From Ruminococcus sp. (GTDB taxonomy: Bacteria > Bacillota > Clostridia > Oscillospirales > Ruminococcaceae): a DNA stretch of 42,718 bases. Positions 14,941-23,853 of the stretch are shown in pieces. Position numbers and translations under genes: made by a program. Numbering within the stretch: the first letter of the stretch is position 1; each line of letters opens with the position of its first letter. The notes below the pieces were generated by a model. The model did no database searches. It saw only the letters and a program-made list of their open reading frames with translations, and was not told the origin of the DNA. The stretch lies in the NCBI GenBank assembly GCA_017519145.1, contig JAFWTA010000001.1:1-42718 (forward strand), in the 5' to 3' direction.

Positions 14941-16026
14941 ATGTCCAACAGATTATTTCAGGGTTTAGTTCATCAGATGCGCGACTCTATCGACGCTACC
15001 ATCGGCGTTGTGGACGAGACCGCAACTATCATCGCCTGCAGCGACCTTACCCGCGTAGGTACCACTAATGAATTCGTTTCACTGGACCTCAGCGATTCCC
15101 ACGATATCTTTATCCGTGACGGCTTCACCTACAAGCCCTTCGGCTCAAGAGTAAAGCCCGACTATGCGGTTTTCGTGGAGGGCGTTGACGACGCTGCCGC
15201 AAAGTATGCAAGCATCCTCGCTATCGCGCTTTCAAATATCAAGCAGTACTACGATGAGAAGTACGACAGAAACAACTTCATAAAGAACGTAATCCTCGAT
15301 AACGTACTCCCCGGAGATATCGTTATCAAGGCAAGAGAGCTCCACTTCAACGCTGAGATCAGCCGCGCTGTATTCCTTATCAGGATCATCTCCGCCAACG
15401 ATATCTCGGCTTATGATGTTATCCAGAACCTCTTCCCTGACAAGAACAAGGACTTCGTCTTCAATATCACCGAGACTGATATCGTTCTCGTCAAGGAGCT
15501 CAAGAGCGCTGTTGACTCAAAGGATCTTGAGAAGCTGGCTCGTTCCATCGCTGATACTCTCAGCAGTGAGTTCTATACAAGAGTAAACGTCGGTATCGGT
15601 ACAGCCGTTGTCGGCGTAAAGGATCTGGCTCGTTCCTTCAAGGAAGCTCAGATGGCTCTCGAGGTAGGCAAGGTATTCGATACAGACAAGGTCATCGTAA
15701 GCTACGACAACCTCGGTATCGCCCGTCTTATCTACCACCTCCCCACAACTCTCTGCGAGACATTCCTCCACGAGGTATTCAAGGTGGGCAGCATCGAGTC
15801 ACTGGATCACGAGACTCTCTTTACTATCCAGAAGTTCTTTGAAAACAACCTGAACGTATCGGAGACTTCAAGAAAGCTCTTCGTTCACAGAAATACACTC
15901 GTTTACAGACTGGAAAAAATCAAGAAGCTTACAGGTCTTGATCTCCGTGAGTTCGATCACGCTATCATCTTCAAGATCGCCCTCATGGTAAAGAAGTATC
16001 TGTCTGCTAATCCTGTCAAGTTCTGA
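14941..16026 (+). CDS. PucR/CdaR-type transcriptional regulator
   Basis: 361 aa from ATG 14941, which has AAAGGA 8 nt upstream; the ATG at 14932 lies directly on that Shine-Dalgarno and is rejected. Residues 1-110 look like a small-molecule sensor domain, the middle (about 120-280) is a GGDEF-like CdaR domain, and the C-terminus (NVSETSRKLFVHRNTLVYRLEKI, LREFDHAIIFKIAL) is the PucR-type helix-turn-helix. Family members sense sugar diacids, purine breakdown products or unknown ligands. Here it stands upstream of ftsEX, not near a catabolic operon, separated by a terminator-like hairpin, so target genes are uncertain. Confidence 0.85.
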   Translation: MSNRLFQGLVHQMRDSIDATIGVVDETATIIACSDLTRVGTTNEFVSLDLSDSHDIFIRDGFTYKPFGSRVKPDYAVFVEGVDDAAAKYASILAIALSNIKQYYDEKYDRNNFIKNVILDNVLPGDIVIKARELHFNAEISRAVFLIRIISANDISAYDVIQNLFPDKNKDFVFNITETDIVLVKELKSAVDSKDLEKLARSIADTLSSEFYTRVNVGIGTAVVGVKDLARSFKEAQMALEVGKVFDTDKVIVSYDNLGIARLIYHLPTTLCETFLHEVFKVGSIESLDHETLFTIQKFFENNLNVSETSRKLFVHRNTLVYRLEKIKKLTGLDLREFDHAIIFKIALMVKKYLSANPVKF

Positions 16027-16059
16027 TAAAGCCTTTTCACAGGCATTATATCGAACTTT

Positions 16060-16082
16060 GGGCGGATCATTTCCGCCCTTTA
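16060..16082 (+). terminator. terminator or attenuator before ftsE
   Basis: Seven-bp stem GGGCGGA/TCCGCCC with 5-nt loop followed by only TTT. It is 34 bp after the regulator stop and 23 bp before ftsE; read-through into ftsE is likely since no separate promoter is evident. Confidence 0.55.
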
Positions 16083-16105
16083 CAGATTAAGGTAGGTGTG
16101 ACCCA

Positions 16106-17125
16106 TTGGTAGAACTTAAAAACGTATCCGTGACCTACTCAAGCGGTGTTGACGCCCTCAATAACGTCAGCCTCAAGATAAACGACGGCGATTTCGCCTT
16201 CGTGGTAGGTTCATCAGGTGCGGGAAAAAGTACTATGATCAAGCTTCTACTGAAGGAAATAGACGCAACAAGCGGTGTTGTTACCGTTAACGGCTATAAC
16301 CTCAACAAGCTTAAAAGAAGAAAGATCCCCGAATTCCGCCGTACTCTCGGCTTCGTATTCCAGGATTTCAGACTTATCCCGTCGATGACGGTATATGAGA
16401 ACATCGCTTTCGTTCTCAGAGTTATCGACGCCCCCATCAAATACATACGCAAGAGAGTTCCCTACGTTATAAGTCTGGTAGGACTCCACGCAAAGACAAA
16501 CTCTTACCCCGATGAGCTCTCGGGCGGCGAAAAGCAGCGTGTTGCCATTGCAAGAGCGCTGGTAAACGACCCCCAGCTCATCATCGCAGACGAGCCTACG
16601 GGTAATATCGACCCCGAGCTCTCCTACGAGATCGTAGAGCTCCTCAAGGGCATCAACGATCAGGGTACTACTATACTCATGGTTACCCATGAGCACGATC
16701 TGGTCCGTCACTTCGGCGGACGTATCATCAACATCACCGAGGGCGAGATCGTCTTCGATGAGGTCATTACAGGTACGGGAGACGAGCTCCTTGCCGATAT
16801 GGATACAGAGGTGCCCACAGAGGCAATGGCTGCTGCCATCAGCGACGCAGAGCGCATAAATGAGCCTGCTGCCGAGGAGGAGCCTCAGCTCACAAATACC
16901 GAGGACGCCATCGACCTCCCTATCGAGAATATGACCGCCGATGATATCATCTCCGCTATCGGAGGCATCCCCGACGGCAGCTCAGCGGATGAGCCCCAGC
17001 TCATGCAGAAGCTTGCCGATAACATCGACGTTGATATCGAAAATACTCATCACGTCAGAAAAGCAGGAACTCCGGAGGAGCTTCTCGCCGCACTTACAGA
17101 AAAGACTGAAGGAGGTGCGGAATGA
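16106..17125 (+). CDS. ftsE: cell division ATP-binding protein FtsE with acidic C-terminal extension
   Basis: 339 aa from a TTG start (AAGGTAGGTG upstream). Residues 1-225 are an ABC ATPase: Walker A GSSGAGKST (35-43), Q-loop FVFQDFRL, signature LSGGEKQR, Walker B LIIADEPTGNID, H-loop VTHEHD. FtsE is about 225-230 aa in most bacteria; here about 110 further residues, very rich in Glu, Asp and Ala, follow. FtsE with FtsX forms a membrane complex that couples ATP hydrolysis in the divisome to activation of a peptidoglycan hydrolase outside. The stop overlaps the ftsX start by 4 nt (ATGA). Confidence 0.93.
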   Translation: MVELKNVSVTYSSGVDALNNVSLKINDGDFAFVVGSSGAGKSTMIKLLLKEIDATSGVVTVNGYNLNKLKRRKIPEFRRTLGFVFQDFRLIPSMTVYENIAFVLRVIDAPIKYIRKRVPYVISLVGLHAKTNSYPDELSGGEKQRVAIARALVNDPQLIIADEPTGNIDPELSYEIVELLKGINDQGTTILMVTHEHDLVRHFGGRIINITEGEIVFDEVITGTGDELLADMDTEVPTEAMAAAISDAERINEPAAEEEPQLTNTEDAIDLPIENMTADDIISAIGGIPDGSSADEPQLMQKLADNIDVDIENTHHVRKAGTPEELLAALTEKTEGGAE

Positions 17126-18033
17126 AGCTCAGCGGCATCAAATACCTCGCCAATCAGGGCGTTGAAAACATCTGGAAAAACAAAATGATGGCATTCGCAA
17201 CGTTCTGCGTTCTGCTCATATCCCTTCTCCTCGTTGGAATAGCAGGTCTGTTCTACATCAACCTCAATTCCATGATAAAGGGTCTGGGCAGCCAGAACGA
17301 GGTAGTGGTCCTCATGAACGTAGGCACTACCGCGGAACAGAATACCGCTGCGGAAGCCGCTATAAAGGAACTCCCCAATATCGACAAGGTAACTTTCATA
17401 TCCAAGGAGGACGCTCTTTCAAGACAGAGGGCTAACCTGCCCAATGCCGAGAAGATCTTCGACGAGTACATCGGCTCGGACGCAAGCTTTATGCCCGACG
17501 GATTCAGCGTCACCGTAAAGGATACGGATCTCATTACCGAAACTACCGAAAAGATAAGCGCTATCGCAAATATACAGAGCGCCTCCGCTTCTCCTCAGGT
17601 AGCCGAGTTCCTCAGAGAGCTCCGTAAGGTAGTATCTCTCATCGCAGGTGCTATCATCATCGCACTTGCTGTCGTATCTATGATCATTATCTCCAATACC
17701 ACAAAGGCAAGCGTTTTCGCCCGCCGTGAGGAGATCCAGATAATGAAGTACGTCGGCGCTACAAATGCATTCATCCGTATGCCCTTCTTCGTTGAGGGTA
17801 TGGTAACGGGTCTGTTCGCAGGCGCAGGCGCATACTTTATAACATGGGCTGTATACCGTGCGGTATACAACATGATAACCGAACAGGGTATGCTCATGAA
17901 CACCTTCGGTGTAAAGAGCCTTATCCCGTTCTCAGACATCCGCCTTCCCCTTGCACTTGCATATCTCGTGGTCGGCGCTCTTATCGGCGCTCTGGGAAGT
18001 GTGGTAAGCACAAGAAAGCATATCGATGTATGA
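17122..18033 (+). CDS. ftsX: cell division permease FtsX
   Basis: 303 aa. TM1 at about 21-45, a large extracellular domain (46-170) containing SKEDALSRQRANLP and the porter-type fold, then three more TM segments at about 172-195, 225-250 and 270-295, the usual four-TM FtsX plan, with the KASVFARREEIQIMKYVGAT segment typical of the FtsX/MacB permease domain. The external loop of FtsX contacts a coiled-coil peptidoglycan hydrolase or its activator; the next gene encodes exactly such a protein. The ATG overlaps the ftsE stop. Confidence 0.95.
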   Translation: MKLSGIKYLANQGVENIWKNKMMAFATFCVLLISLLLVGIAGLFYINLNSMIKGLGSQNEVVVLMNVGTTAEQNTAAEAAIKELPNIDKVTFISKEDALSRQRANLPNAEKIFDEYIGSDASFMPDGFSVTVKDTDLITETTEKISAIANIQSASASPQVAEFLRELRKVVSLIAGAIIIALAVVSMIIISNTTKASVFARREEIQIMKYVGATNAFIRMPFFVEGMVTGLFAGAGAYFITWAVYRAVYNMITEQGMLMNTFGVKSLIPFSDIRLPLALAYLVVGALIGALGSVVSTRKHIDV

Positions 18034-18072
18034 TGTGCGTCAGAAAAAACCGAAGATGTGAATTTTTTTATG

Positions 18073-18124
18073 AAAGGAGTGTGCATTCGGACAGCACCAT
18101 CCCCGTCCGATACGCAGCTTAGTT
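18073..18124 (+). promoter_or_regulatory. distant Shine-Dalgarno and hairpin leader of the M23 gene
   Basis: AAAGGAG (18073-18079) is 45 nt upstream of the only in-frame start (ATG 18125). Between them is a hairpin TCGGAC (18087-18092) / GTCCGA (18105-18110). Directly before the ATG there is no Shine-Dalgarno. A stop codon lies in frame just upstream of this block, so no longer start exists. Confidence 0.45.
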
Positions 18125-19528
18125 ATGGAAAAGCTAAACATATTCAAAAAGGTAATTTCATTCGTAGCCTGCTCTGCCCTCTCAGTTGCAGCTGTAGGAG
18201 CATATCCCGCCCTCAAAGGCAGCAGGAACAATGCTTCCGCTAAGACTATCGCCGAGATACAGGAAGAAAGAAAAGCCAACACAGCAAAGATCGAAGAATT
18301 ACAGTCACAGATCAATTCACTTGAGGGCGATAAGGAAAACGAACAGGCTTATCAGTCAACTCTCTATGAGCAGATAGGCTATATCCAGGACAATATCGAC
18401 CTCCTCAACAAGGAGCTCGACAGCATCAATTCTGATATTGAAACAGCTCAGGACAATATCTCAGACCTCGATCAGGCTATCGTGGATCAGCAGGAAGAGA
18501 TCGACGAGAACGTCGAGCTGTTCAAGAAGCGCCTCTGCGCTATGTATGTTACCGGAAACGATAACCTCGCTACCGTAATGGTAGGTACATCCAGCTTCTA
18601 TGATATGCTCTCAAGAGTTGAGATGGTAAACCGTATCGCTTCCTACGATGAGGAGCTCATCACAGATATCCTCACAGAGATCGACAATATGGAGCAGTCC
18701 AAGAAGGATCTTGAGACAGAAAAGCTCACACTCGAAATGAGACTCGAAGATCAGAAAAAGCGTAAGGAAGAAAAAGATGCCGAAATGGCAAGCCTTAACG
18801 ATAAGATGAGCCAGACTCAGGACGAGATCAACCGTATCGCTATGGAACAGCAGACCCTTGAGCTGGATAAGGCTGAGCTTCAGGACTACATCGCTCAGCT
18901 GGACGCCGAGGAGGCTGCGATCGAAGCTGAGATCGCCCGTCAGGCTGCAGCTGCACAGGCTGCTTATGAGGCTGAACAGGCAAGACTGGCTCAGGAAAGA
19001 GCTGCCGCAGCAGCTGCTGCCGCTCAGCAGGCTGCACAGCAGGGCGATACATCATACACTCCCGTTGTAACAAGCGAGCCCGCTTACATCCCCGCTCCTT
19101 CCGCATCGGGCTTCTCATGGCCTGCTCCCGGATTCAGCTACATCTCCAGCGGCTACGGATACAGATGGGGCACCACCCACAGAGGTATCGACGTGGGCGA
19201 TGCAGGTATCATGGGCGGAGCTGCCTGTGCTGCAAAGTCAGGTACAGTTATCGCCGTTAACAACTCATGCTCACACAATTATGCCAAGAACTCCAGCTGC
19301 GGCTGCGGCGGAGGATATGGAAACTACGTTATAATCTCCCACGACGGTACATACTCGACACTCTACGGTCATCTGTCATCGGCAGCTGTTTCCGTCGGTC
19401 AGTATGTAGAGCAGGGACAGGTCATCGGCTACATCGGCTCAACAGGCTGGTCAACAGGCGCTCACCTCCACTTTGAGGTCCGCGTGAACGGTGTCGCAAA
19501 TGACCCCTTGGGCTACGTTAGTCCGTAA
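18125..19528 (+). CDS. coiled-coil M23 peptidase, probable FtsEX partner
   Basis: 467 aa. Signal peptide at 1-40, a long coiled coil (about 40-275: repeated IEELQSQINSLE, LNKELDSINSDIE-type heptads), an Ala/Gln-rich linker (about 275-310), and a C-terminal M23 (LytM) domain from 335. The zinc ligands are complete: HRGIDVGD (H, D) and HLHFEV (H-x-H). In proteobacteria EnvC has this plan but a dead M23 domain; here it appears active and would cut peptidoglycan cross-bridges. A Cys/Gly-rich insertion (NSCSHNYAKNSSCGCGGG) sits inside the peptidase domain. Location directly behind ftsEX suggests that FtsX controls it. Confidence 0.9.
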   Translation: MEKLNIFKKVISFVACSALSVAAVGAYPALKGSRNNASAKTIAEIQEERKANTAKIEELQSQINSLEGDKENEQAYQSTLYEQIGYIQDNIDLLNKELDSINSDIETAQDNISDLDQAIVDQQEEIDENVELFKKRLCAMYVTGNDNLATVMVGTSSFYDMLSRVEMVNRIASYDEELITDILTEIDNMEQSKKDLETEKLTLEMRLEDQKKRKEEKDAEMASLNDKMSQTQDEINRIAMEQQTLELDKAELQDYIAQLDAEEAAIEAEIARQAAAAQAAYEAEQARLAQERAAAAAAAAQQAAQQGDTSYTPVVTSEPAYIPAPSASGFSWPAPGFSYISSGYGYRWGTTHRGIDVGDAGIMGGAACAAKSGTVIAVNNSCSHNYAKNSSCGCGGGYGNYVIISHDGTYSTLYGHLSSAAVSVGQYVEQGQVIGYIGSTGWSTGAHLHFEVRVNGVANDPLGYVSP

Positions 19529-19547
19529 AATGCAGAAATCAGATTCA

Positions 19548-19577
19548 GGGCAGTTCTTTGCAACTGCCCGAATTTTT
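19548..19577 (+). terminator. intrinsic terminator of the ftsEX-M23 unit
   Basis: Stem GGGCAGTT/AACTGCCC with a 6-nt loop followed by GAATTTTT. Its presence also argues against the TTG at 19558 as start of the next gene. Confidence 0.82.
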
Positions 19578-19596
19578 GCCAGAAAGCGATGATAAT

Positions 19597-20763
19597 ATGA
19601 ATAAGAAAATCAGCCTTGGCCTTGCGCTGAGCCTTATCGCTATCGCTTCTGCGGTCACCTTTATACTTACGTCATTCTTCTCACTGCAGAGCTTCAACAA
19701 AAAGGTAGTTGACGTCAACGAAAAGGGCAGAAAGTACAACTCGCTCCAGACCCTTGACTCCTACGTCCGCGAACACTACCTCGGCGATATCAATGAGGGC
19801 GACCTCAGCGACGGTATTCTGAAAGGCTATATCTCGGGACTCGACGACCAGTACTCCAAATACCTTACAGAGGAGGAATATCTGGAGGAGCAGAGCGAGG
19901 ACGAGGGTCAGCTTGTGGGACTCGGTCTCACTCTCGATGAGGACGAGAGCGGCTATATCCGCATCGCCGATATCATGGACGACTCTCCCGTTGAGGAGGC
20001 AGGTCTCCGCACAGGCGACATAATCACCCTTATCGACGGCGTTGATGTTCTTGCGGCAGGCTTTGATGAGTCCATCGAGGCTATGCGCGGCACAGAGGGC
20101 TCAGAGATAAACATAACCGTCCGCAGAGGCGGTATCGATAAGGACTATACCTTTACACGCCGCTCCATCGAAGTAATTACCGTAAGCGGCGAGATGGTCA
20201 ACGAGTTCGTTGGCTGTATCACCATAACAGGCTTCAAGAAGAATACTCCACAGCAATTCGTTGAGACTCTTGAGAGACTTACCTCAAACGGTGCAAAGGC
20301 TCTTATATTCGACGTCCGTGACAACGGCGGCGGTATAGTGGAATCATTGTCGGACTGCCTTGACCCGCTGCTTCCCGAGGGCGTTATCGCCACCGCGGAA
20401 TATAAGGACGGTCACAGCGAGACTCTGGTCTACTCAGACGAGGCTGCACTTGATCTGCCCATGGTAGTGCTTGTAAACGGCAAGACAGCCAGCGCTGCGG
20501 AGCTCTTTGCGGCTTCTCTCCGTGATTTCGGCGGTGCTCAGCTTGTGGGCGAAAAGACCTTCGGCAAGGGCGTTATGCAGCAGACCACTGAGTTCGACAA
20601 CAAGGGCGCGGTAGTTCTTACCGTTGCAAAGTACAAGACAGAGCGCTCGGAGTGCTATGACGGCGTGGGACTTACTCCCGATATCTCCGTTGAGAACACT
20701 GACGAGGCTTACGACGATCAGTACGCAGCAGCTGTTGACGCTGCTATGGCGGCTTTACAGTAA
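19597..20763 (+). CDS. S41 family C-terminal processing peptidase (CtpA-like)
   Basis: 388 aa from ATG 19597. N-terminal TM/signal anchor (6-28), a helical segment, a PDZ domain (about 105-185: DDSPVEEAGLRTGDIITLIDG), then the S41 catalytic core: DVRDNGGGIV, the nucleophile Ser in KTASAAELFAASL and the base Lys in GEKTFGKGVMQQ. Family members are secreted or anchored serine proteases that trim or degrade envelope proteins from the C-terminus. CtpA/CtpB-type enzymes are often found behind ftsEX and an M23 gene in Clostridia and may control the hydrolase. No consensus promoter seen; the Shine-Dalgarno is weak. Confidence 0.92.
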   Translation: MNKKISLGLALSLIAIASAVTFILTSFFSLQSFNKKVVDVNEKGRKYNSLQTLDSYVREHYLGDINEGDLSDGILKGYISGLDDQYSKYLTEEEYLEEQSEDEGQLVGLGLTLDEDESGYIRIADIMDDSPVEEAGLRTGDIITLIDGVDVLAAGFDESIEAMRGTEGSEINITVRRGGIDKDYTFTRRSIEVITVSGEMVNEFVGCITITGFKKNTPQQFVETLERLTSNGAKALIFDVRDNGGGIVESLSDCLDPLLPEGVIATAEYKDGHSETLVYSDEAALDLPMVVLVNGKTASAAELFAASLRDFGGAQLVGEKTFGKGVMQQTTEFDNKGAVVLTVAKYKTERSECYDGVGLTPDISVENTDEAYDDQYAAAVDAAMAALQ

Positions 20764-20770
20764 CACTCAG

Positions 20771-20797
20771 GGAGACAGCAGATGCTGTCTCCTTATT
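20771..20797 (+). terminator. terminator after the CtpA-like gene
   Basis: Ten-bp stem GGAGACAGCA/TGCTGTCTCC with a 2-nt apex (opens to a 4-nt loop), followed by TTATT. A smaller stem GAACGC/GCGTTC lies at 20813-20830. Confidence 0.7.
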
Positions 20798-20854
20798 CAT
20801 ATCATTAACACAGAACGCCAGAATGCGTTCCATTATCAATATAAAGAGGAAAAC

Positions 20855-21520
20855 ATGAAAAAAGAATTATCTGCTGCTGTGTTATTTGCAGCTTTACTTA
20901 CATCATGCAATGCACAGCAAAGCTCCCTCAGTGAAGAGAGTGCTGACACAACGGCAAGCGTATCAACTGCTGAAAGCACCACAGCTGCCGCAAATACTAC
21001 TGAAACCACAACTTATGCTGCTGGGACTACTGAAACAGCGACAGTCACCACAACAGTCCCACCACGCAGGACTATGCACACAGACTTGTGCAATACGATC
21101 ACTGCCGAAGACGAGCCAAATGCCGAGGAGGATATAAAGGGGATAACACTGACAAGTCTGAACTTTTATCCCGGTAAAGAAGCCCCCCTTCCCTATGAAC
21201 CCACCGACAGCGAAAAGCAGCTGATACAGGACTATATCATTTCTCACGACCTGTCCCCTGTTGATGACACTGACTATCACTTCTTCGACGATCAGGAAAG
21301 CCCTCCCGACTACAGTCAGGTCGCTTTCTATGCTTCTGTCAGCGTTCCCCGTGCTTCAGGAGATCATATGCTGGCATTTTCAAAGGATATGACGGTGATT
21401 GGCGTAAAATGGAGCGTTGCCGAAGGAGGCGGAGGTAATTATTATCTGATGGAAGACGCAGAGCAGCTCCAGCCCATATTTGCCATGGCTGAACAGTATA
21501 CAGCAGGTGAGCTGTCCTGA
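20855..21520 (+). CDS. lipoprotein with Thr-rich linker, family of unknown function (221 aa)
   Basis: Read from ATG 20855 (AAGAGGA upstream); the longer frame into ctpA is a shadow. Residues 1-18 form a lipoprotein signal with lipobox LLTSC, so the mature protein starts at a lipidated Cys. A Thr/Ala/Ser-rich linker follows (about 20-75), then a compact domain of about 140 residues starting near EPTDSEKQLIQDYIISHDL. This domain resembles that of the lipoprotein at 29431-30135 (shared T-D-x-x-K-Q-x-x-x-D-Y-x-x-S-H pattern and a FSxD strand followed by a Gly-rich turn). Function unknown; extracytoplasmic, membrane-anchored. Confidence 0.8.
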   Translation: MKKELSAAVLFAALLTSCNAQQSSLSEESADTTASVSTAESTTAAANTTETTTYAAGTTETATVTTTVPPRRTMHTDLCNTITAEDEPNAEEDIKGITLTSLNFYPGKEAPLPYEPTDSEKQLIQDYIISHDLSPVDDTDYHFFDDQESPPDYSQVAFYASVSVPRASGDHMLAFSKDMTVIGVKWSVAEGGGGNYYLMEDAEQLQPIFAMAEQYTAGELS

Positions 21521-21588
21521 GAGTAAACACACAGCAGAGCGTCTCCCCTGGATCTGACCACTCACCACTTATTTCTGATCTTTCAGGG

Positions 21589-21617
21589 TTGACTTTTTCG
21601 GCGTGATATAGTATAAT
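21589..21617 (+). promoter_or_regulatory. sigma-A promoter of greA-lysS
   Basis: TTGACT (21589-21594), 17-bp spacer, TATAAT (21612-21617), 79 bp before the greA start. Confidence 0.85.
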
Positions 21618-21696
21618 AATATGTAATGCTATTTAAGCTTCGGGGAACTTTGTGTTGATTCTCTCCCGAAATAAATCATATAAGGAGTGCATTGAT

Positions 21697-22167
21697 ATGG
21701 CTACAAAGAAGATGTCCAGAGAAAGCTACGACAAGCTCGTCGCTGAACTCGATGATCTCAAGATCAATAAACGTAAGGAAGTTGCCGAAAGACTGAAAGT
21801 TGCCCGTTCTTACGGAGACCTCTCCGAGAACGCTGAGTACGATGAGGCAAAAAATGAACAGGCTATCCTCGAAGCTCACATACAGGAGCTCCAGTATACC
21901 ATCGACAACGCTGAGATCGTTGATGACGAGAGCATCTCTGTTGACGAGATCGGTATGAGCTCAAAGATCACTATCAAGCGCCTCGATACAGGCAAGCTCG
22001 AAACATTCACCATCGTTGGTACCAACCACGCAAACGTAAGAGAGGGTCTCATTTCGGACGAGTCTCCTATCGGCAAGGCTGCCATGAAGAAGAGAGTCGG
22101 CGATATCTTCATCGTTGAAGCTCCCGCAGGCGAGCTGAAGTTCGAGGTCGTTGAGATCTCCAAGTAA
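21697..22167 (+). CDS. greA: transcription elongation factor GreA
   Basis: 156 aa from ATG 21697 (AAGGAG 9 nt upstream); this length is standard for GreA. The N-terminal coiled coil (residues 1-75) carries the acidic tip segment SYGDLSENAEYDEAKNEQ that reaches into the RNA polymerase secondary channel, and the C-terminal FKBP-like domain contains SPIGKAAMKKRVGD. GreA rescues backtracked polymerase by stimulating transcript cleavage. lysS follows after 16 bp in the same transcript. Confidence 0.96.
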   Translation: MATKKMSRESYDKLVAELDDLKINKRKEVAERLKVARSYGDLSENAEYDEAKNEQAILEAHIQELQYTIDNAEIVDDESISVDEIGMSSKITIKRLDTGKLETFTIVGTNHANVREGLISDESPIGKAAMKKRVGDIFIVEAPAGELKFEVVEISK

Positions 22168-22183
22168 TCGAAAGGATATAAAT

Positions 22184-23806
22184 ATGAGCGAAAATCAGGT
22201 CAATTCCCCTGTTCAGGCTGAAGAGGAGCCTGCTCAGGATATAAATATACTCAAGAAGGACAGACTCGACAAGCTGGCTGATCTCCGCGAGCTGGGTCAC
22301 GACCCCTTCACTATCACAAAGTTCGACGTTACAGGTCACGCTGCACAGTACAAGGCTGAGTATGAGGCAAAGGAAGCCGAGATACTCGCTGCTGTGGGCG
22401 ACGACGAGGAGAAAAAGGCTGCCGAGCTTGAAAAGCTTAACGAGAATATCGTCCGCATCGCAGGCCGTATCATGAGCTGGAGAGACATGGGCAAGGCCAA
22501 CTTCATCGACGTCCGCGACAAGTCCGACCGTATACAGGTATATGTTCGTTCCAACGATATCGGTGCAGACCTTTTCAAGGAGTTCAAGAAAAAGTGGGAT
22601 ATCGGTGATATCATCGGCGTTGAGGGCTATGTCTTCAGAACACGCAAGGGTGAGATATCTATCCACGCAAAGAGCATCACCCTCCTCACAAAGTCACTCC
22701 TGCCCCTCCCCGAGAAGTGGCACGGACTCAAGGACACTGATACAAGATACCGTCAGCGCTACCTCGACCTCGTTATCAATCCCGAGGTAAAGGACACATT
22801 TATCAAGCGCTCAATGATAATCTCATCCATCAGACGCTACCTGGACGCACAGGGCTTCATGGAAGTTGAGACTCCCATGCTGGTATCCAACGCAGGCGGC
22901 GCGGCTGCAAGGCCCTTCGAGACTCACTACAACGCTCTCGACGAGGACGTTAAGCTCCGTATCAGTCTGGAGCTCTACCTCAAGAGACTCATCGTAGGCG
23001 GACTTGAAAGAGTCTATGAGATCGGCAGAGTTTTCCGAAACGAGGGTGTTGACACCCGTCATAACCCCGAGTTTACACTCATGGAGCTCTATCAGGCTTA
23101 CACCGATTACTACGGCATGATGGACCTCACAGAGAATATGTTCCGCCACGTTGCTCAGGAAGTATGCGGTACTACCTGCGTTCCCTACGGCGAGTACATG
23201 ATCGACCTGGGCAAGCCCTTTGAGAGACTTACCATGATCGACGCTGTAAAGAAGTACTCCGGCGTTGACTTCAGCGAGATAAAGACTCTCGAGGAAGCCC
23301 GCAAGATAGCAGATGAAAAGGGCGTAGAGTATGAGGCTCGCCACAAGCGCGGCGATATCCTCAACCTCTTCTTCGAGGCATTCGTTGAGGAGCACCTTAT
23401 CCAGCCTACATTCATCATGGATCACCCCATCGAGATATCTCCCCTTACCAAGAAGAAGCCCGATGCTCCCGACTATGTTGAGCGTTTCGAGCTGTTCATA
23501 ACAGGAAGAGAAATGTGTAACGCTTACTCAGAGCTCAACGATCCTATCGATCAGCGTGAGCGTTTCAAGGCTCAGGAAGAAGCTCTCAGTCAGGGTGACG
23601 AGGAAGCTAACCGCACAGATGAGGACTTCCTCAATGCTCTGGAGATCGGTATGCCTCCTACGGGCGGTATCGGCTACGGTATCGACCGTCTGGTAATGCT
23701 GCTGACAAACAGTGCTTCCATCAGAGACGTACTTCTCTTCCCCACACTCAAGTCCCTCCCTGCAAACGGCGGACGTCAGGAAAAGGAAGACAAGACAGAG
23801 GAATAA
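22184..23806 (+). CDS. lysS: lysyl-tRNA synthetase (class II)
   Basis: 540 aa from ATG 22184 (AAAGGA 7 nt upstream). N-terminal OB-fold anticodon-binding domain (about 70-175: VRIAGRIMSWRDMGKANFIDVRD), then the class II core with motif 1 (QGFMEVETPML), motif 2 (RVFRNEGVDTRHNPEFT) and motif 3 (GIGYGIDRLVMLL). Length is some 40 residues above Bacillus LysS, through an acidic N-terminal tail and a charged C-terminal tail. It charges tRNA-Lys. Co-transcribed with greA, an arrangement common in Firmicutes. Confidence 0.97.
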   Translation: MSENQVNSPVQAEEEPAQDINILKKDRLDKLADLRELGHDPFTITKFDVTGHAAQYKAEYEAKEAEILAAVGDDEEKKAAELEKLNENIVRIAGRIMSWRDMGKANFIDVRDKSDRIQVYVRSNDIGADLFKEFKKKWDIGDIIGVEGYVFRTRKGEISIHAKSITLLTKSLLPLPEKWHGLKDTDTRYRQRYLDLVINPEVKDTFIKRSMIISSIRRYLDAQGFMEVETPMLVSNAGGAAARPFETHYNALDEDVKLRISLELYLKRLIVGGLERVYEIGRVFRNEGVDTRHNPEFTLMELYQAYTDYYGMMDLTENMFRHVAQEVCGTTCVPYGEYMIDLGKPFERLTMIDAVKKYSGVDFSEIKTLEEARKIADEKGVEYEARHKRGDILNLFFEAFVEEHLIQPTFIMDHPIEISPLTKKKPDAPDYVERFELFITGREMCNAYSELNDPIDQRERFKAQEEALSQGDEEANRTDEDFLNALEIGMPPTGGIGYGIDRLVMLLTNSASIRDVLLFPTLKSLPANGGRQEKEDKTEE

Positions 23807-23813
23807 TAACAGT

Positions 23814-23835
23814 ACGGGCGGCTTATGCCGCCCGT
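23814..23835 (+). terminator. hairpin after lysS without T-run
   Basis: Nine-bp stem ACGGGCGGC/GCCGCCCGT, 4-nt loop. No U-tract follows, so it may be an mRNA 3'-end or processing structure and allow read-through into the next gene. Confidence 0.5.
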
Positions 23836-23853
23836 TATCGTAAGGAATAAAGT

